DNA of 64,000 bases from Flavobacterium micromati (GTDB lineage Bacteria > Bacteroidota > Bacteroidia > Flavobacteriales > Flavobacteriaceae). This document shows positions 1 through 8,519 of the stretch, piece by piece (positions within the stretch are counted from its first letter, which is position 1; every line of letters starts with the position of its first letter). The stretch spans positions 186,001 through 250,000 of the forward strand of contig NZ_FQWF01000004.1 of the NCBI RefSeq assembly GCF_900129585.1. Direction: 5' to 3'. The translations under genes were made by a program, and so were the position numbers. Under the pieces are notes generated by a model, which was given only the letters and a program-made list of their open reading frames with translations, made no database searches and was not told where the DNA came from.

Positions 1-31
1 AATATTTTAAATACGAAATTCCAAAAATTAT

Positions 32-80
32 AAATCCCAAATTCCACAATGTATTAGCTGGAATTTGGGATTTTTTTATT
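32..80 (+). terminator. Rho-independent terminator
   Basis: A 15-bp perfect inverted repeat (32-46 with 59-73) is followed by a T-run on the plus strand. It probably ends a gene lying left of the window. The stem is AT-rich enough to work in both directions, so it may also serve the fumarase gene reading leftward. Confidence 0.8.
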
Positions 81-97
81 TTGGGATTTAAAAGGTT

Positions 98-1495
98 TTA
101 TTTTAAACTTCCCACCATATCTTCGGGTTTAACCCAAGCATCAAAATCCTCTGGCGTTACGTATCCTAAACGCACTGCCTCTTCTTTTAATGTTGTTCCG
201 TTTTTATGTGCAGTTTGAGCAATTTCAGCCGATTTGTAATATCCAATTTTTGTGTTTAAAGCGGTAACTAACATCAGTGAGTTGTCAACTAATTCTTTGA
301 TACGTTTGTAGTTTGGTTCAATACCTTGAGCACAATGTTCGTCAAACGAAAGACAAGCATCACCTAATAAACGAGCTGATTGTAAAAAGTTTGCTGCCAT
401 TAATGGTTTAAAAACATTCAGTTCATAATGACCTTGCATTCCACCAACAGAGATGGCAACATCATTCCCCATAACTTGTGCACAAACCATAGTTAGTGCT
501 TCGCATTGTGTTGGATTCACTTTTCCAGGCATAATAGAAGATCCTGGCTCGTTCTCTGGAATAAGGATTTCTCCAATACCTGAGCGTGGACCTGAAGCTA
601 ACATTCGAACATCATTGGCAATTTTATTCAATGATACTGCCAATTGTTTCAAAGCACCATGCGTTTCAACAATAGCGTCATGAGCAGCTAGCGCTTCAAA
701 TTTATTTTCAGCCGTTACAAACGGATGTCCAGTAAATTCAGCTATATATTCAGCTACTTTTACGTCATATCCTTCTGGAGTATTCAATCCAGTTCCTACC
801 GCTGTTCCTCCTAAAGCTACTTCTGATAAGTGAGCTAATGTATTTTTAACAGCTTTCAATCCGTAGTTCAATTGTGCTACATATCCCGAAATTTCTTGCC
901 CCAATGTAAGTGGAGTAGCGTCCATTAAATGCGTCCGTCCAATTTTCACAACTGTTTTGAATTCTATTGCCTTAGCATTCAGGGTGTCTCTTAGTTTTTC
1001 AACAGCAGGAATCGTTGATTCAACAACTACTTTGTAAGCAGCAATGTGCATTCCAGTTGGGAAAGTATCATTACTTGATTGAGATTTGTTCACATCATCG
1101 TTAGCGTTTATAAATTGCTCGCCTTCGCCAATGTTTAATCCTTTTAATACTTGAGCACGGTTAGCAACCACCTCATTGACATTCATGTTGCTTTGAGTGC
1201 CAGAACCAGTTTGCCAAATCACCAGCGGAAATTCATTTTCTAATTTCCCCGCAAGGATTTCATCACAAACGGTCGCAATAGCATCTCTTTTTTCAATTGG
1301 TAAAACACCTAAATCACAATTGGCATAAGCAGCTGCTTTCTTGAGGAAAGCAAAACCTTCAATGATTTCTTTAGGCATCGAAGCCGATGCGCCTATTTTG
1401 AAATTATTACGTGAACGTTCTGTTTGTGCGCCCCAATACTTATCAGCTGGAACCTGCACTTCACCCATGGTGTCTTTTTCTATTCTAAAATTCAT
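98..1495 (-). CDS. fumC: Class II fumarate hydratase
   Basis: Interconverts fumarate and L-malate in the TCA cycle; a cytosolic homotetramer in this family. The product from the chosen ATG is 465 residues, the normal length for FumC. It opens with the typical segment [20 protein letters not shown] and contains the superfamily signature [11 protein letters not shown], the substrate-site stretch [11 protein letters not shown] and [10 protein letters not shown]. The frame stays open 56 codons further upstream, but that extension runs through an intergenic hairpin repeat (1547-1627) and has no family similarity, so the ATG at 1493-1495 was chosen. No partner gene is adjacent; the neighbour is a divergent small membrane protein. 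Confidence 0.96.
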   Translation of the reverse strand: MNFRIEKDTMGEVQVPADKYWGAQTERSRNNFKIGASASMPKEIIEGFAFLKKAAAYANCDLGVLPIEKRDAIATVCDEILAGKLENEFPLVIWQTGSGTQSNMNVNEVVANRAQVLKGLNIGEGEQFINANDDVNKSQSSNDTFPTGMHIAAYKVVVESTIPAVEKLRDTLNAKAIEFKTVVKIGRTHLMDATPLTLGQEISGYVAQLNYGLKAVKNTLAHLSEVALGGTAVGTGLNTPEGYDVKVAEYIAEFTGHPFVTAENKFEALAAHDAIVETHGALKQLAVSLNKIANDVRMLASGPRSGIGEILIPENEPGSSIMPGKVNPTQCEALTMVCAQVMGNDVAISVGGMQGHYELNVFKPLMAANFLQSARLLGDACLSFDEHCAQGIEPNYKRIKELVDNSLMLVTALNTKIGYYKSAEIAQTAHKNGTTLKEEAVRLGYVTPEDFDAWVKPEDMVGSLK

Positions 1496-1546
1496 CTTAT
1501 TGTTATTTATAAATGTGTCGATTATTTGGTTTTTAGCCGCGATTGT

Positions 1547-1627
1547 CCCGAAGCTTCGGGTGGAAATCCTTTTCTTTTTTTCTTTAAAAAAGAAAAGATT
1601 GGAGTGTACAGCGGGATTAACTCCAAA
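1547..1627. repeat. Flavobacterium-type intergenic hairpin element
   Basis: The element has a 14-bp palindrome CCCGAAGCTTCGGG (1547-1560), then the spacer TGGAAATCC, then a perfect 12-bp stem of pyrimidine and purine tracts (1569-1580 with 1586-1597), then a tail ending in GCGGGATTAACTCC. I recall similar pieces scattered between genes in Flavobacterium genomes, but could not check. It sits in the fumC 5' region and is the only copy in the window. Confidence 0.6.
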
Positions 1628-1718
1628 TTCTGAGCTCAAAAATACGGATAATTCCTTTTTCATAAAAATTCATATTCAGTTTTTATCATTTTTTATAGGT
1701 AAGAAAAGGAAATAAACA

Positions 1719-1726
1719 TACATTTG
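1719..1726 (+). promoter_or_regulatory. -7 promoter box (TACATTTG)
   Basis: Matches the Bacteroidota -7 consensus TAnnTTTG and lies 26 bp before the ATG of the 57-residue membrane protein. No clear -33 TTG is visible. Confidence 0.5.
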
Positions 1727-1752
1727 TACTTACATTCAAAATTCCGGAAAAC

Positions 1753-1926
1753 ATGTTTGAATTTTCACAGTATTTAGGCTTTTTACTTTTCTTAACCATT
1801 CTTACAATAGGTTTTTGGTTAATGTTTTTTCTAGTTGGTTTCGTATCTTATTGGGTAGGTGGAGCAACATGGGAAGCATACAAAGAGAAAAGAGATAAAA
1901 AGAAGCAAGAGCAACAATCAGTGTAA
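1753..1926 (+). CDS. Small single-pass membrane protein, 57 aa
   Basis: An intact ATG-to-TAA frame of 57 codons. It encodes a hydrophobic stretch of about 30 residues (roughly residues 8-37, rich in Phe, Leu and Trp) followed by a short charged tail with KEKRDKKKQEQQ. This suggests an inner-membrane segment with a cytoplasmic basic tail. It has its own -7 box and is closed by a strong terminator at 1943-1975, so it looks like a complete monocistronic unit. No known family was recognised. Confidence 0.65.
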   Translation: MFEFSQYLGFLLFLTILTIGFWLMFFLVGFVSYWVGGATWEAYKEKRDKKKQEQQSV

Positions 1927-1942
1927 GCTATTTTGTTAAATA

Positions 1943-1975
1943 AAAAAGGACTCATTTTGTGAGTCCTTTTTTTAT
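1943..1975 (+). terminator. Rho-independent terminator
   Basis: Stem 1943-1954 with 1960-1971 (core AAGGACTCA/TGAGTCCTT) and a T-run. It ends the 57-residue gene. Confidence 0.85.
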
Positions 1976-2001
1976 GAAAATATAATCTTTACTTTATTTG
2001 A

Positions 2002-2038
2002 AAAAAATGAGGACTCTGAAAAAGAGTCCTCATTTTTT
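2002..2038 (-). terminator. Terminator of the TonB-type gene
   Basis: Stem 2002-2016 with 2023-2038, core TGAGGACTCT/AGAGTCCTCA, with A- and T-runs on both sides, so it can act in both directions. It overlaps the TAA stop of the outer-membrane protein gene and shares the GGACTC core with the terminator just upstream. Confidence 0.85.
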
Positions 2039-4494
2039 TATCCTTGATAATCGCCGCCATCTCCATCATTTTGCATTTTTCGAGGTTGCTTTTCTCTCTC
2101 GTTTTTCGGTTTGTTGAAACGATATGTAAAGGCAACGGTAAATTGTCTGACTCTCCATTGCATTTCACTGTAGGAACTTGAAAACTGCGGAAGAAATGTT
2201 TCCATAATTCTTTTTCTAGAATTGAAAACATCACTTATATTAAATGTTACTGTTCCTTTGTCCTTCAATACATCCTTACTAAAGGCTAAGTTAGCTGCAA
2301 TTATACCTAGACTTCTACCTTGTGCATTGTCCTGCGGCCCATTGTAAGTAGCGTTTGTTTGCCAATCAATTTTGTATGGCAAGGTGACTTTTGAAGTTAT
2401 TCTGGTGAACCAAGATGTTGCAACGTTATCAAAATTTTGAGTAATTACTCTGTTGCTAAAATCCGTGTAAATAAAATTTCCTTGTGTTTCATTTCTAAAG
2501 AAATTAAAATTCCCGTTTAGTTTCCACCATTTGTAAGGAGAATAATTTAACGTAAATTCAAATCCTGTTCTATATTCAGTAGCTAAGTTGATAGGAGAGC
2601 TGAGTGTAATGGGAATTCCATTAACAAAATCGCCAGATTCTCTTCTTGCAAATTGAAATGCATCTGTTGTTTTGTTGACATAAAGTGAAGTGTTAAAGGT
2701 AAGTTTTTCCCATCTTTTTATGTATCCAAAGTCTATCGCATCAGTGAAAGACGGATCTAAATCGGGATTTCCAACAAAAATATTAATATTACTAGATAAG
2801 TTGTTGAACGGATTTAAGAGTCTTCCTCTAGGTCTTTGGACTCTTCTACTGTAACTTACCGAAGCACTGCTTTTATCTGATATTTCATAAGTGAAAAAGG
2901 CACTTGGGAAAAAATTATTATATTTTTTTGTGTTGAAATCATTTGTTGCCAATTGATTTATCTGAATATTTGAATCTTCAAAACGCAAACCAAAGAGAAA
3001 TGAAAACTTTTTGATTTTTAGTCCATATTGTGAATACAGAGCATTAACTTTTTCTTTGTATTCTAATGAATTTGTAAAATTATTATTAGGTACGCCATCA
3101 TTTATCACACTATAATCCGTCAATAAATCAATAAAGTCACCGCGATATCCAGCTTCAAACTGACTTCCTTTTTTTAAAGGTAAAACGTAGTCCACTTGGA
3201 ACAAATTTCTATTCTGCGATTGATCATTTATCGTGTTATCGAATTTTACAGTGCTGGTATTGGTTGCTCGATCTGTAATAATTGCGCTATTCAATTCATC
3301 GCTTTTAGAGAATGAGCCGTCAATCGTTAATTTATGACCCTCTTTTTTGAATTTTTTTACAAAATTGCTGGCAAATTCAAAACTTTCATTATCACTGATT
3401 TCGTCGTTTATTCGATTCCGACGATAATTAAACGTGTTGTCACTGTTGATAAAATCTTGAAAAACATTATCAATATTGTCGCCATTGCTTATTCTATAAT
3501 TAACTTGATTTGTCCATGAAGTAGTCTCGTTTAAATTCCATTCAATCCCGAAGTTTCCATTATATCCCTTGCTAAATCTTTCGTTAGTTCTTGATTCATT
3601 TACTGAATTAATGATTTCATTATTAGAGTTTAAAAAGTCAGTATTAGTAATTGCATTTCCGGGATTATTGCGGTCATTATACCCTTGAGTGGTAAACAAA
3701 TTAAAGTTTTTTGACTTGTAATTTAAAGTTCCGCTTAAACCATAATTTTCAGGATAACCAGCTGATGCAATAAATGTTCCGTTCAAACCTTGATTTTTCC
3801 CCTTTTTCAAAATAATATTAAGTAATCCACCTCCACCTTCTGCATCATAACGCGCAGATGGATTGGTGATAACTTCCACTTTTTCAATGGCATCAGCTGG
3901 GATTAATCGCAATGCTTCAGCAATATTAATTGCATTACTAGGTCGGCCGTCGATAAGAACTCTCACGTTATCATTTCCACGAAGACTCACATTTCCTTCA
4001 ATATCTACAGAAACTGAAGGTATATTATCTAAAACATCACTTACCGTTCCACCTTTTACCAGCAGGTCACTTCCTACGTTGTAAACTTTTTTGTCTAATT
4101 TAATTTCGACAGTAGTTCTTTCGGTGCGAATAATTACCTCGTTCAATTGATTTGCATCTTCTTCCAAACTAATTGTTCCTAAATTAGTGTTTGATTTAAA
4201 ATTTTTCTGTTTAATTTCATTTACCTTAAAGGAGATAAACTCCACTTTAATATCATAAATTCCTGTTTGTATTTCGATATCAAATTCTCCTTTAGCATTT
4301 GTTATTCCGCCCGCTACTGGTTTTGGGTTATCAGCCGTTAAGAATATCACTGTTGCATATTCAAGCGGCTGTTTAGTAATTTTTTCGACAACTTTACCTG
4401 TGATTTTGATTTTCGAGGGCGGACTCGTTTGTGCGTAACTGAAGAGCGTATTAAAAAAGAGAACTAAAATTAAAACAGAATTTATTTTTTTCAT
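2038..4494 (-). CDS. TonB-dependent receptor-like outer-membrane beta-barrel protein
   Basis: An 818-residue outer-membrane protein with a signal peptide (MKKINSVLILVLFFN, cleavage near SYAQ). A CarboxypepD_reg-like domain follows at about residues 28-115 (KITGKVVEKITKQPLEYATV), then a plug domain (about 120-225; VRVLIDGRPSNA and VEVITNPSARYDAEG), then a C-terminal barrel of the OMP_b-brl_3 type ending in an aromatic-rich strand. This architecture is common in Bacteroidota; substrates are usually unknown and may be peptides, siderophores or metals. No SusD partner, TonB or extracytoplasmic sigma factor is adjacent, so the ligand cannot be inferred. The ATG at 4492-4494 was preferred over one four codons upstream because it gives a clean signal peptide. 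Confidence 0.9.
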   Translation of the reverse strand: MKKINSVLILVLFFNTLFSYAQTSPPSKIKITGKVVEKITKQPLEYATVIFLTADNPKPVAGGITNAKGEFDIEIQTGIYDIKVEFISFKVNEIKQKNFKSNTNLGTISLEEDANQLNEVIIRTERTTVEIKLDKKVYNVGSDLLVKGGTVSDVLDNIPSVSVDIEGNVSLRGNDNVRVLIDGRPSNAINIAEALRLIPADAIEKVEVITNPSARYDAEGGGGLLNIILKKGKNQGLNGTFIASAGYPENYGLSGTLNYKSKNFNLFTTQGYNDRNNPGNAITNTDFLNSNNEIINSVNESRTNERFSKGYNGNFGIEWNLNETTSWTNQVNYRISNGDNIDNVFQDFINSDNTFNYRRNRINDEISDNESFEFASNFVKKFKKEGHKLTIDGSFSKSDELNSAIITDRATNTSTVKFDNTINDQSQNRNLFQVDYVLPLKKGSQFEAGYRGDFIDLLTDYSVINDGVPNNNFTNSLEYKEKVNALYSQYGLKIKKFSFLFGLRFEDSNIQINQLATNDFNTKKYNNFFPSAFFTYEISDKSSASVSYSRRVQRPRGRLLNPFNNLSSNINIFVGNPDLDPSFTDAIDFGYIKRWEKLTFNTSLYVNKTTDAFQFARRESGDFVNGIPITLSSPINLATEYRTGFEFTLNYSPYKWWKLNGNFNFFRNETQGNFIYTDFSNRVITQNFDNVATSWFTRITSKVTLPYKIDWQTNATYNGPQDNAQGRSLGIIAANLAFSKDVLKDKGTVTFNISDVFNSRKRIMETFLPQFSSSYSEMQWRVRQFTVAFTYRFNKPKNEREKQPRKMQNDGDGGDYQG

Positions 4495-4595
4495 TTCTAG
4501 AAACATTGGTTAAAAAAAGGTTAGACGTCAAAAGTTGGATAATGTTTAATATGACGTATCACAAAGAATTGTTAATTTTAAAAATTTGATATTAG

Positions 4596-4940
4596 TTACG
4601 AAATGAAATATGTGATTTTTTCCAAATCTCTTCCAATGATGGCTCGTTCATTTTTGACTAAAATTGGTCTTTCAATTAAGATGGGATTGGCAATTAGCGT
4701 TCGTATTATTTCTTGATCATTCATTTCAATATTTTTAAAATTTTCAATCCAAATTTTTTCCTTTTGCCGAACTAAATTGATAGGTTCAATATTTAGCATT
4801 TGAATTAAATTGGACAACTCTTCGAATGATGGTGGAGTTTTTAAGTAGTGAATTACTTCAAACGCTTGTTTTGAATTTTCAATCAATAATACGCAATTTC
4901 TAGATTTGCCGCATCGCGAATTATGGTATATTTGTATCAT
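4596..4940 (-). CDS. arsC: Arsenate reductase (ArsC/glutaredoxin-type) family protein
   Basis: 114 residues, the full ArsC/Spx-fold length. The N-terminal motif YHNSRCGKSRN places the redox cysteine at residue 10, and the C-terminal stretch ERPILVKNERAIIGR carries the arginines typical of the oxyanion site. The family reduces arsenate to arsenite with glutaredoxin/glutathione. Close relatives (YffB/Spx type) have other or unknown roles, and no arsR, arsB or acr3 gene is nearby. The arsenate activity is therefore an inference. A TACTTTTG -7 box lies about 49 bp upstream. Confidence 0.8.
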   Translation of the reverse strand: MIQIYHNSRCGKSRNCVLLIENSKQAFEVIHYLKTPPSFEELSNLIQMLNIEPINLVRQKEKIWIENFKNIEMNDQEIIRTLIANPILIERPILVKNERAIIGRDLEKITYFIS

Positions 4941-4988
4941 TATTATTCCTATTTAATAGGATTTTTTAACGATCCTTTATCTTAGGCG

Positions 4989-4996
4989 CAAAAGTA
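4989..4996 (-). promoter_or_regulatory. -7 promoter box (TACTTTTG, minus strand)
   Basis: Read on the minus strand this matches TAnnTTTG and lies 49 bp upstream of the ArsC-like start. Confidence 0.45.
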
Positions 4997-5038
4997 ATAT
5001 TTGCTTATCGAATTACTTATAATATTAAATAAAAATGT

Positions 5039-5959
5039 ATGTTTATTGAACAAGGTGTGAAATTAGGGAATAAGTTTGCGATGTATATTTGGGGTTCTGT
5101 TTTAATAATTTTTGCATCATTCTTAGGTCAAATACCATTTATTGTAGCTTTAAAATTTGACGTCGCTAAAAATGGCACAGCTTATCCAAATGATGAAGCC
5201 AGTATAATGCGTTACTTTGATTCAAATATTACTTTATTTTTAATACTAATCTCTTTCGTCTTTGTAATAATTAGTTTAATATTTGTAATGCGCTATCTTC
5301 ACAATCAATCGATGCATTCTATAACAACTTCGCGAGATAAGGTAGACTGGGGACGCATACTTTTTTCGTTCGCAGTATGGAGTGCGTTAACAGTGGGGAC
5401 GACATTAATCTCATATTACGATAATCCAGCGAATTTTGTCTTTAATTTCAAACCGATTCCCTTCGCAATTCTAGTCGTAATTGGTGTCATTCTTATTCCA
5501 ATACAAACCAGCGCGGAAGAATATGTTTTTAGAGGATATTTAATGCAAGGATTTGCAAACTTGATTAAAAACAAATGGTTTCCTTTGTTAATGACTTCTC
5601 TTATTTTTGGCGGAATGCACTTTTTTAATCCTGAAGTAGTAAAAATGGGACCCATTATAATGATCTATTATATTGGGACTGGACTGTTTCTTGGAATCAT
5701 TACATTAATGGATGAGGGATTGGAACTTGCTTTAGGTTTTCACGCAGCTAATAATTTGATAGGAGCTTTGTTGATCACTTCAGATTGGTCCGCTTTTCAA
5801 ACACATTCCATATTAAAAGATATTTCTGAACCATCTGCTGGTGTGGATATTATTGTTCCGGTACTGATTATTTATCCAATACTTTTACTGATCTTTAGTC
5901 AAAAATATCAGTGGACAAATTGGAAAGAGAAACTAACTGGTAAAATTCTAAAATTCTAA
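5039..5959 (+). CDS. CPBP family intramembrane metalloprotease
   Basis: 306 residues with about eight hydrophobic segments. It carries the three conserved motifs of the CPBP (CAAX protease/bacteriocin-processing, Abi) family: EEYVFRG (EExxxR), FGGMHFFN (FxxxH) and HAANN (HxxxN). The family cleaves or processes membrane-associated peptides by a glutamate/histidine mechanism; this member's substrate is unknown. The next gene, MenE-like, starts only 15 bp after the stop, so the two are probably co-transcribed, though no functional link is evident. An alternative ATG is available at residue 15. Confidence 0.9.
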   Translation: MFIEQGVKLGNKFAMYIWGSVLIIFASFLGQIPFIVALKFDVAKNGTAYPNDEASIMRYFDSNITLFLILISFVFVIISLIFVMRYLHNQSMHSITTSRDKVDWGRILFSFAVWSALTVGTTLISYYDNPANFVFNFKPIPFAILVVIGVILIPIQTSAEEYVFRGYLMQGFANLIKNKWFPLLMTSLIFGGMHFFNPEVVKMGPIIMIYYIGTGLFLGIITLMDEGLELALGFHAANNLIGALLITSDWSAFQTHSILKDISEPSAGVDIIVPVLIIYPILLLIFSQKYQWTNWKEKLTGKILKF

Positions 5960-5974
5960 TTTAAAACAGCAATC

Positions 5975-7024
5975 ATGACAAATACTATCAATTACAATAA
6001 CGTTCATAACTTGTTCAAAATAAATGGTTTTCATTTTAAACGAAATGATTTATGCAGTCTTGCTTATATCTTAATAAAAGAAGGTGAGCCTTTCGAAAAA
6101 GCGATGGGTGATTTTTTACTAGATTGGTTTGATGCAAAATCATATCTTGAACTAAACACATCAGGAACGACTGGAACTCCTAAAACAATTAAAATTGAAA
6201 AACAGGCTATGATAAATTCGGCGCTGGCATCTGGAGATTTTTTTGATTTAAAACCGGGAAATACAGCGTTACACTGCCTTCCTACTAATTTTATTGCTGG
6301 TAAAATGATGTTAGTGAGAGCCTTCATTCTTGGACTTGATATCGATTTTGTGTCTCCTAGCTCGCGACCGTTGCTTAATAAAGATCGTAGTTATGATTTT
6401 GCTGCGATGGTGCCTTTGCAAGTCCAAAACTCTATAGCAGAATTATTTAAAGTTAAAAAAATGATTGTTGGTGGTGCCAAAATGAATCATGAATTAGAAT
6501 CGCAATTGGCTAATTTGAAAACAGAAGTTTATGAAACTTACGGGATGACCGAAACTATTACGCATATTGCCGCAAAACGAGTAGGTGAAGAAGCTTTCTC
6601 ACTTTTGCCAAATGTAAAAATAGGTATAGACGATAGAAATTGCCTTGTAATTGACGCTCCAAATATTTCAAATGAATTAATTGTTACTAATGATTTAGTA
6701 TCATTAATCGATGAAGATCACTTTGTTTTTATTGGTCGAATTGATAACTTAATCAACAGCGGTGGAATAAAGTTAGTTCCAGAAAAAATTGAAGATAAAC
6801 TATCACAAAAAATACATTCAAGATTTTTTGTGGCTGGAATGAAGGACGAAGATTTAGGTGAAAAATTAGTTTTGATCATCGAAGGAGACGAGCAAGAGCT
6901 AGAGGATACTATTTTTAAAAAGTTAGATAAGTATGAGCGACCTAAAGAAATTTTTTACGTAAAGAAATTCGCAGAAACAGAAAATGGTAAAGTTAAGCGT
7001 AAGGAAATTTTAGAAAGCCTTTAA
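5975..7024 (+). CDS. menE: AMP-binding ligase, probable o-succinylbenzoate-CoA ligase
   Basis: 349 residues with the adenylate-forming P-loop LNTSGTTGTPKTIKIEK (about 57-73), the YETYGMTET motif (about 188-196), the FIGRIDNLINSGG hinge (about 252-264) and a C-terminal catalytic lysine region (ENGKVKRKEI). It lacks the long N-terminal portion of acyl-CoA synthetases. That short form is typical of MenE in flavobacteria, which activates o-succinylbenzoate in menaquinone synthesis. No other men gene is in the window, so the substrate rests on family resemblance. Confidence 0.78.
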   Translation: MTNTINYNNVHNLFKINGFHFKRNDLCSLAYILIKEGEPFEKAMGDFLLDWFDAKSYLELNTSGTTGTPKTIKIEKQAMINSALASGDFFDLKPGNTALHCLPTNFIAGKMMLVRAFILGLDIDFVSPSSRPLLNKDRSYDFAAMVPLQVQNSIAELFKVKKMIVGGAKMNHELESQLANLKTEVYETYGMTETITHIAAKRVGEEAFSLLPNVKIGIDDRNCLVIDAPNISNELIVTNDLVSLIDEDHFVFIGRIDNLINSGGIKLVPEKIEDKLSQKIHSRFFVAGMKDEDLGEKLVLIIEGDEQELEDTIFKKLDKYERPKEIFYVKKFAETENGKVKRKEILESL

Positions 7025-7088
7025 ACAGTTTTATTATTTTTATAATTTACGCAACTCGTTTAAATAATTATCGAAATCAAAAACCTAG

Positions 7089-7133
7089 AACGGAAAAAAG
7101 TAATAAATAAACTCATTTATTACTTTTTTCCGT
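7089..7133. terminator. Bidirectional terminator
   Basis: A 19-bp inverted repeat (7089-7107 with 7115-7133) with long A and T tracts between the convergent menE-like and thioredoxin genes. It overlaps the last codons of the thioredoxin gene. Confidence 0.85.
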
Positions 7134-7415
7134 TATTACTTTAATAACGTCTTCTTTACTCAACACGCCGGATTGTCTCCATAGTTGTTTACCGTTTTGA
7201 AATAAAATCATTGTTGGTACTCCTCGGACTTGGTATTTTGAAGCTATTTGCTGGTTTTTGTCCACGTCAATTTTAATGATTGAAATGCGTTCGCCCATAC
7301 TGTCTTTGACTTGTTTCAAAATGGGTGCAAGCGTTCTACAAGGCCCACACCACGTTGCAAAAAAGTCAATTAAAACAGGTTTTTCTGAATTGATTATTGT
7401 GTCAAAGTTGCTCAT
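7113..7415 (-). CDS. trxA: Thioredoxin
   Basis: A 100-residue thioredoxin fold with the canonical active site WCGPC (Cys23 and Cys26), the cis-proline region VRGVPTMILF and the final strand GVLSKEDV. It reduces protein disulfides and, in this context, probably also persulfides. Its start overlaps the stop of the preceding small membrane protein by 4 bases (7412-7415), a translational-coupling arrangement. It is the last gene of a minus-strand run that includes a methyltransferase and a persulfide-dioxygenase-like fusion, suggesting a role in sulfane-sulfur reduction. Confidence 0.93.
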   Translation of the reverse strand: MSNFDTIINSEKPVLIDFFATWCGPCRTLAPILKQVKDSMGERISIIKIDVDKNQQIASKYQVRGVPTMILFQNGKQLWRQSGVLSKEDVIKVITEKSNK

Positions 7416-7615
7416 CTTTTTGAGTATTTATTGTTAGGTACAGCACAACCATTTGGGCCACAGCCAAAATTAAAAATTACTTGAACTAAGAAAAAAAATC
7501 CAATACCAACAAATATCCAATTTTTTGTAATGTAAGCTTGGCTAAATAAAAATAGGGCTATTGCCAGTCGAATAAATCGCATTGCATTCCAGTTTGTAAA
7601 TAATATATTTTTCAT
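7412..7615 (-). CDS. Small membrane protein with GCGPNGC motif
   Basis: 67 residues with two hydrophobic segments (about 12-28 and 31-48) followed by the cysteine motif FGCGPNGCAVP near the C-terminus. It resembles YgaP-type/DUF2892 membrane proteins found with rhodaneses, although the cysteine motif differs from the usual form. The ATGA overlap with trxA argues for co-expression. The cysteines could carry sulfane sulfur or bind a metal; that is inference. Confidence 0.8.
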   Translation of the reverse strand: MKNILFTNWNAMRFIRLAIALFLFSQAYITKNWIFVGIGFFFLVQVIFNFGCGPNGCAVPNNKYSKR

Positions 7616-7669
7616 CTGATTAAATCTAAAAATTTATAAAGTATTTGTCTATTTCGAAAGTTTATTCTT

Positions 7670-8290
7670 TTATGAATTGACTTTCTTTAATTCTATGAAT
7701 AACTCGGTATTGGCTCTTGGAGCGACAGAATTTAAACATAATTTCATCTGTAAAATATCGAATTCTTTTTGAAAAACTGATAGATATTCTTCTTGGCTTC
7801 CGCCAAAAGGGGGTCCGACATCAAATTGTCTATTGAACAAAAGTCCGAATAAAATTCCATCTGCGGCCAAAAGTTCATTCATCTTCTGAGCATATTTTTG
7901 GCGCAAAGCCGGCTCAAGTGCACAGAAAAAAGTTTGTTCAATTATAATATTATATTGTCCTTTATGTTCAAAGAAATCGCCCAAAAGTATAGTAATGTTT
8001 GAGTTGCTTCTAAATTTTTCTCGTAAAGTCGAAACTAGAGTTGGGGCAATATCAATAACGGTAATATTTGTAAACCCTTGTTCGAGTAGATATTCTGCTT
8101 CATAAGTATTACCGCAACCCGGAATTAAAACAGCTATTTTTTTATCTATTAAATTATCGATGTACATTTTAATAGCAGGGGAAATGGTGCCCAAATCCCA
8201 ACCAATATTATTATTTTGATATTGAGTTTCCCAATACATTACGTCCAAAACTTTTAATTTAGAATTACTATTGAATTTTAGAGCTTCCAT
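7670..8290 (-). CDS. TPMT-family SAM-dependent methyltransferase
   Basis: 206 residues matching the thiopurine S-methyltransferase family: N-terminal WETQYQNNNIGWDLGTISPA, SAM-binding motif VLIPGCGNTYEAEYL (about 54-68) and IDIAPT. A central acidic motif (LLGDFFEH) and a late aromatic region (EQTFFCALEP) follow. Family members methylate thiols, selenols or halides. The start abuts the stop of the upstream small membrane gene (8290/8291), and the surrounding genes handle sulfide and persulfides. Methylation of sulfide or another small thiol is therefore a reasonable hypothesis, but the substrate is not shown by sequence. Confidence 0.85.
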   Translation of the reverse strand: MEALKFNSNSKLKVLDVMYWETQYQNNNIGWDLGTISPAIKMYIDNLIDKKIAVLIPGCGNTYEAEYLLEQGFTNITVIDIAPTLVSTLREKFRSNSNITILLGDFFEHKGQYNIIIEQTFFCALEPALRQKYAQKMNELLAADGILFGLLFNRQFDVGPPFGGSQEEYLSVFQKEFDILQMKLCLNSVAPRANTELFIELKKVNS

Positions 8291-8494
8291 TTATACTTTA
8301 TTTCTTGCAGAAATTCCTATTGAAAAATACAGTGGATAAAAACTAATGAAGCTGCTCGATATGTATATGAGTGCCATCATTTCTAAGAAAATCTCAGCAG
8401 TGCCGTCAATGAAGTTCGAAAAATACAAAACAGCAATAAGTGTTGCACCTGAAACGTATAAAATCTTGTCTGTCGAACCCATGTTTTTCCTCAT
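8291..8494 (-). CDS. DUF2892 (YgaP-type) inner-membrane protein
   Basis: 67 residues beginning MRKNMGSTDKILYVSG, the typical opening of the DUF2892/YgaP transmembrane domain, with two membrane segments (about 11-25 and 30-58). In other bacteria this domain is fused to, or adjacent to, rhodanese domains. Here it lies 25 bp downstream of the MBL/rhodanese fusion and directly abuts the methyltransferase. It lacks cysteines. Confidence 0.85.
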   Translation of the reverse strand: MRKNMGSTDKILYVSGATLIAVLYFSNFIDGTAEIFLEMMALIYISSSFISFYPLYFSIGISARNKV

Positions 8495-8519
8495 TGAAAT
8501 ATTTATTTTACTGGAACAA

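Noticed and set aside
98..1663. 521-residue version of fumarase starting at 1663
   Set aside because: The first 56 codons read through an intergenic hairpin element and have no resemblance to fumarases; the ATG at 1493-1495 gives the standard N-terminus.
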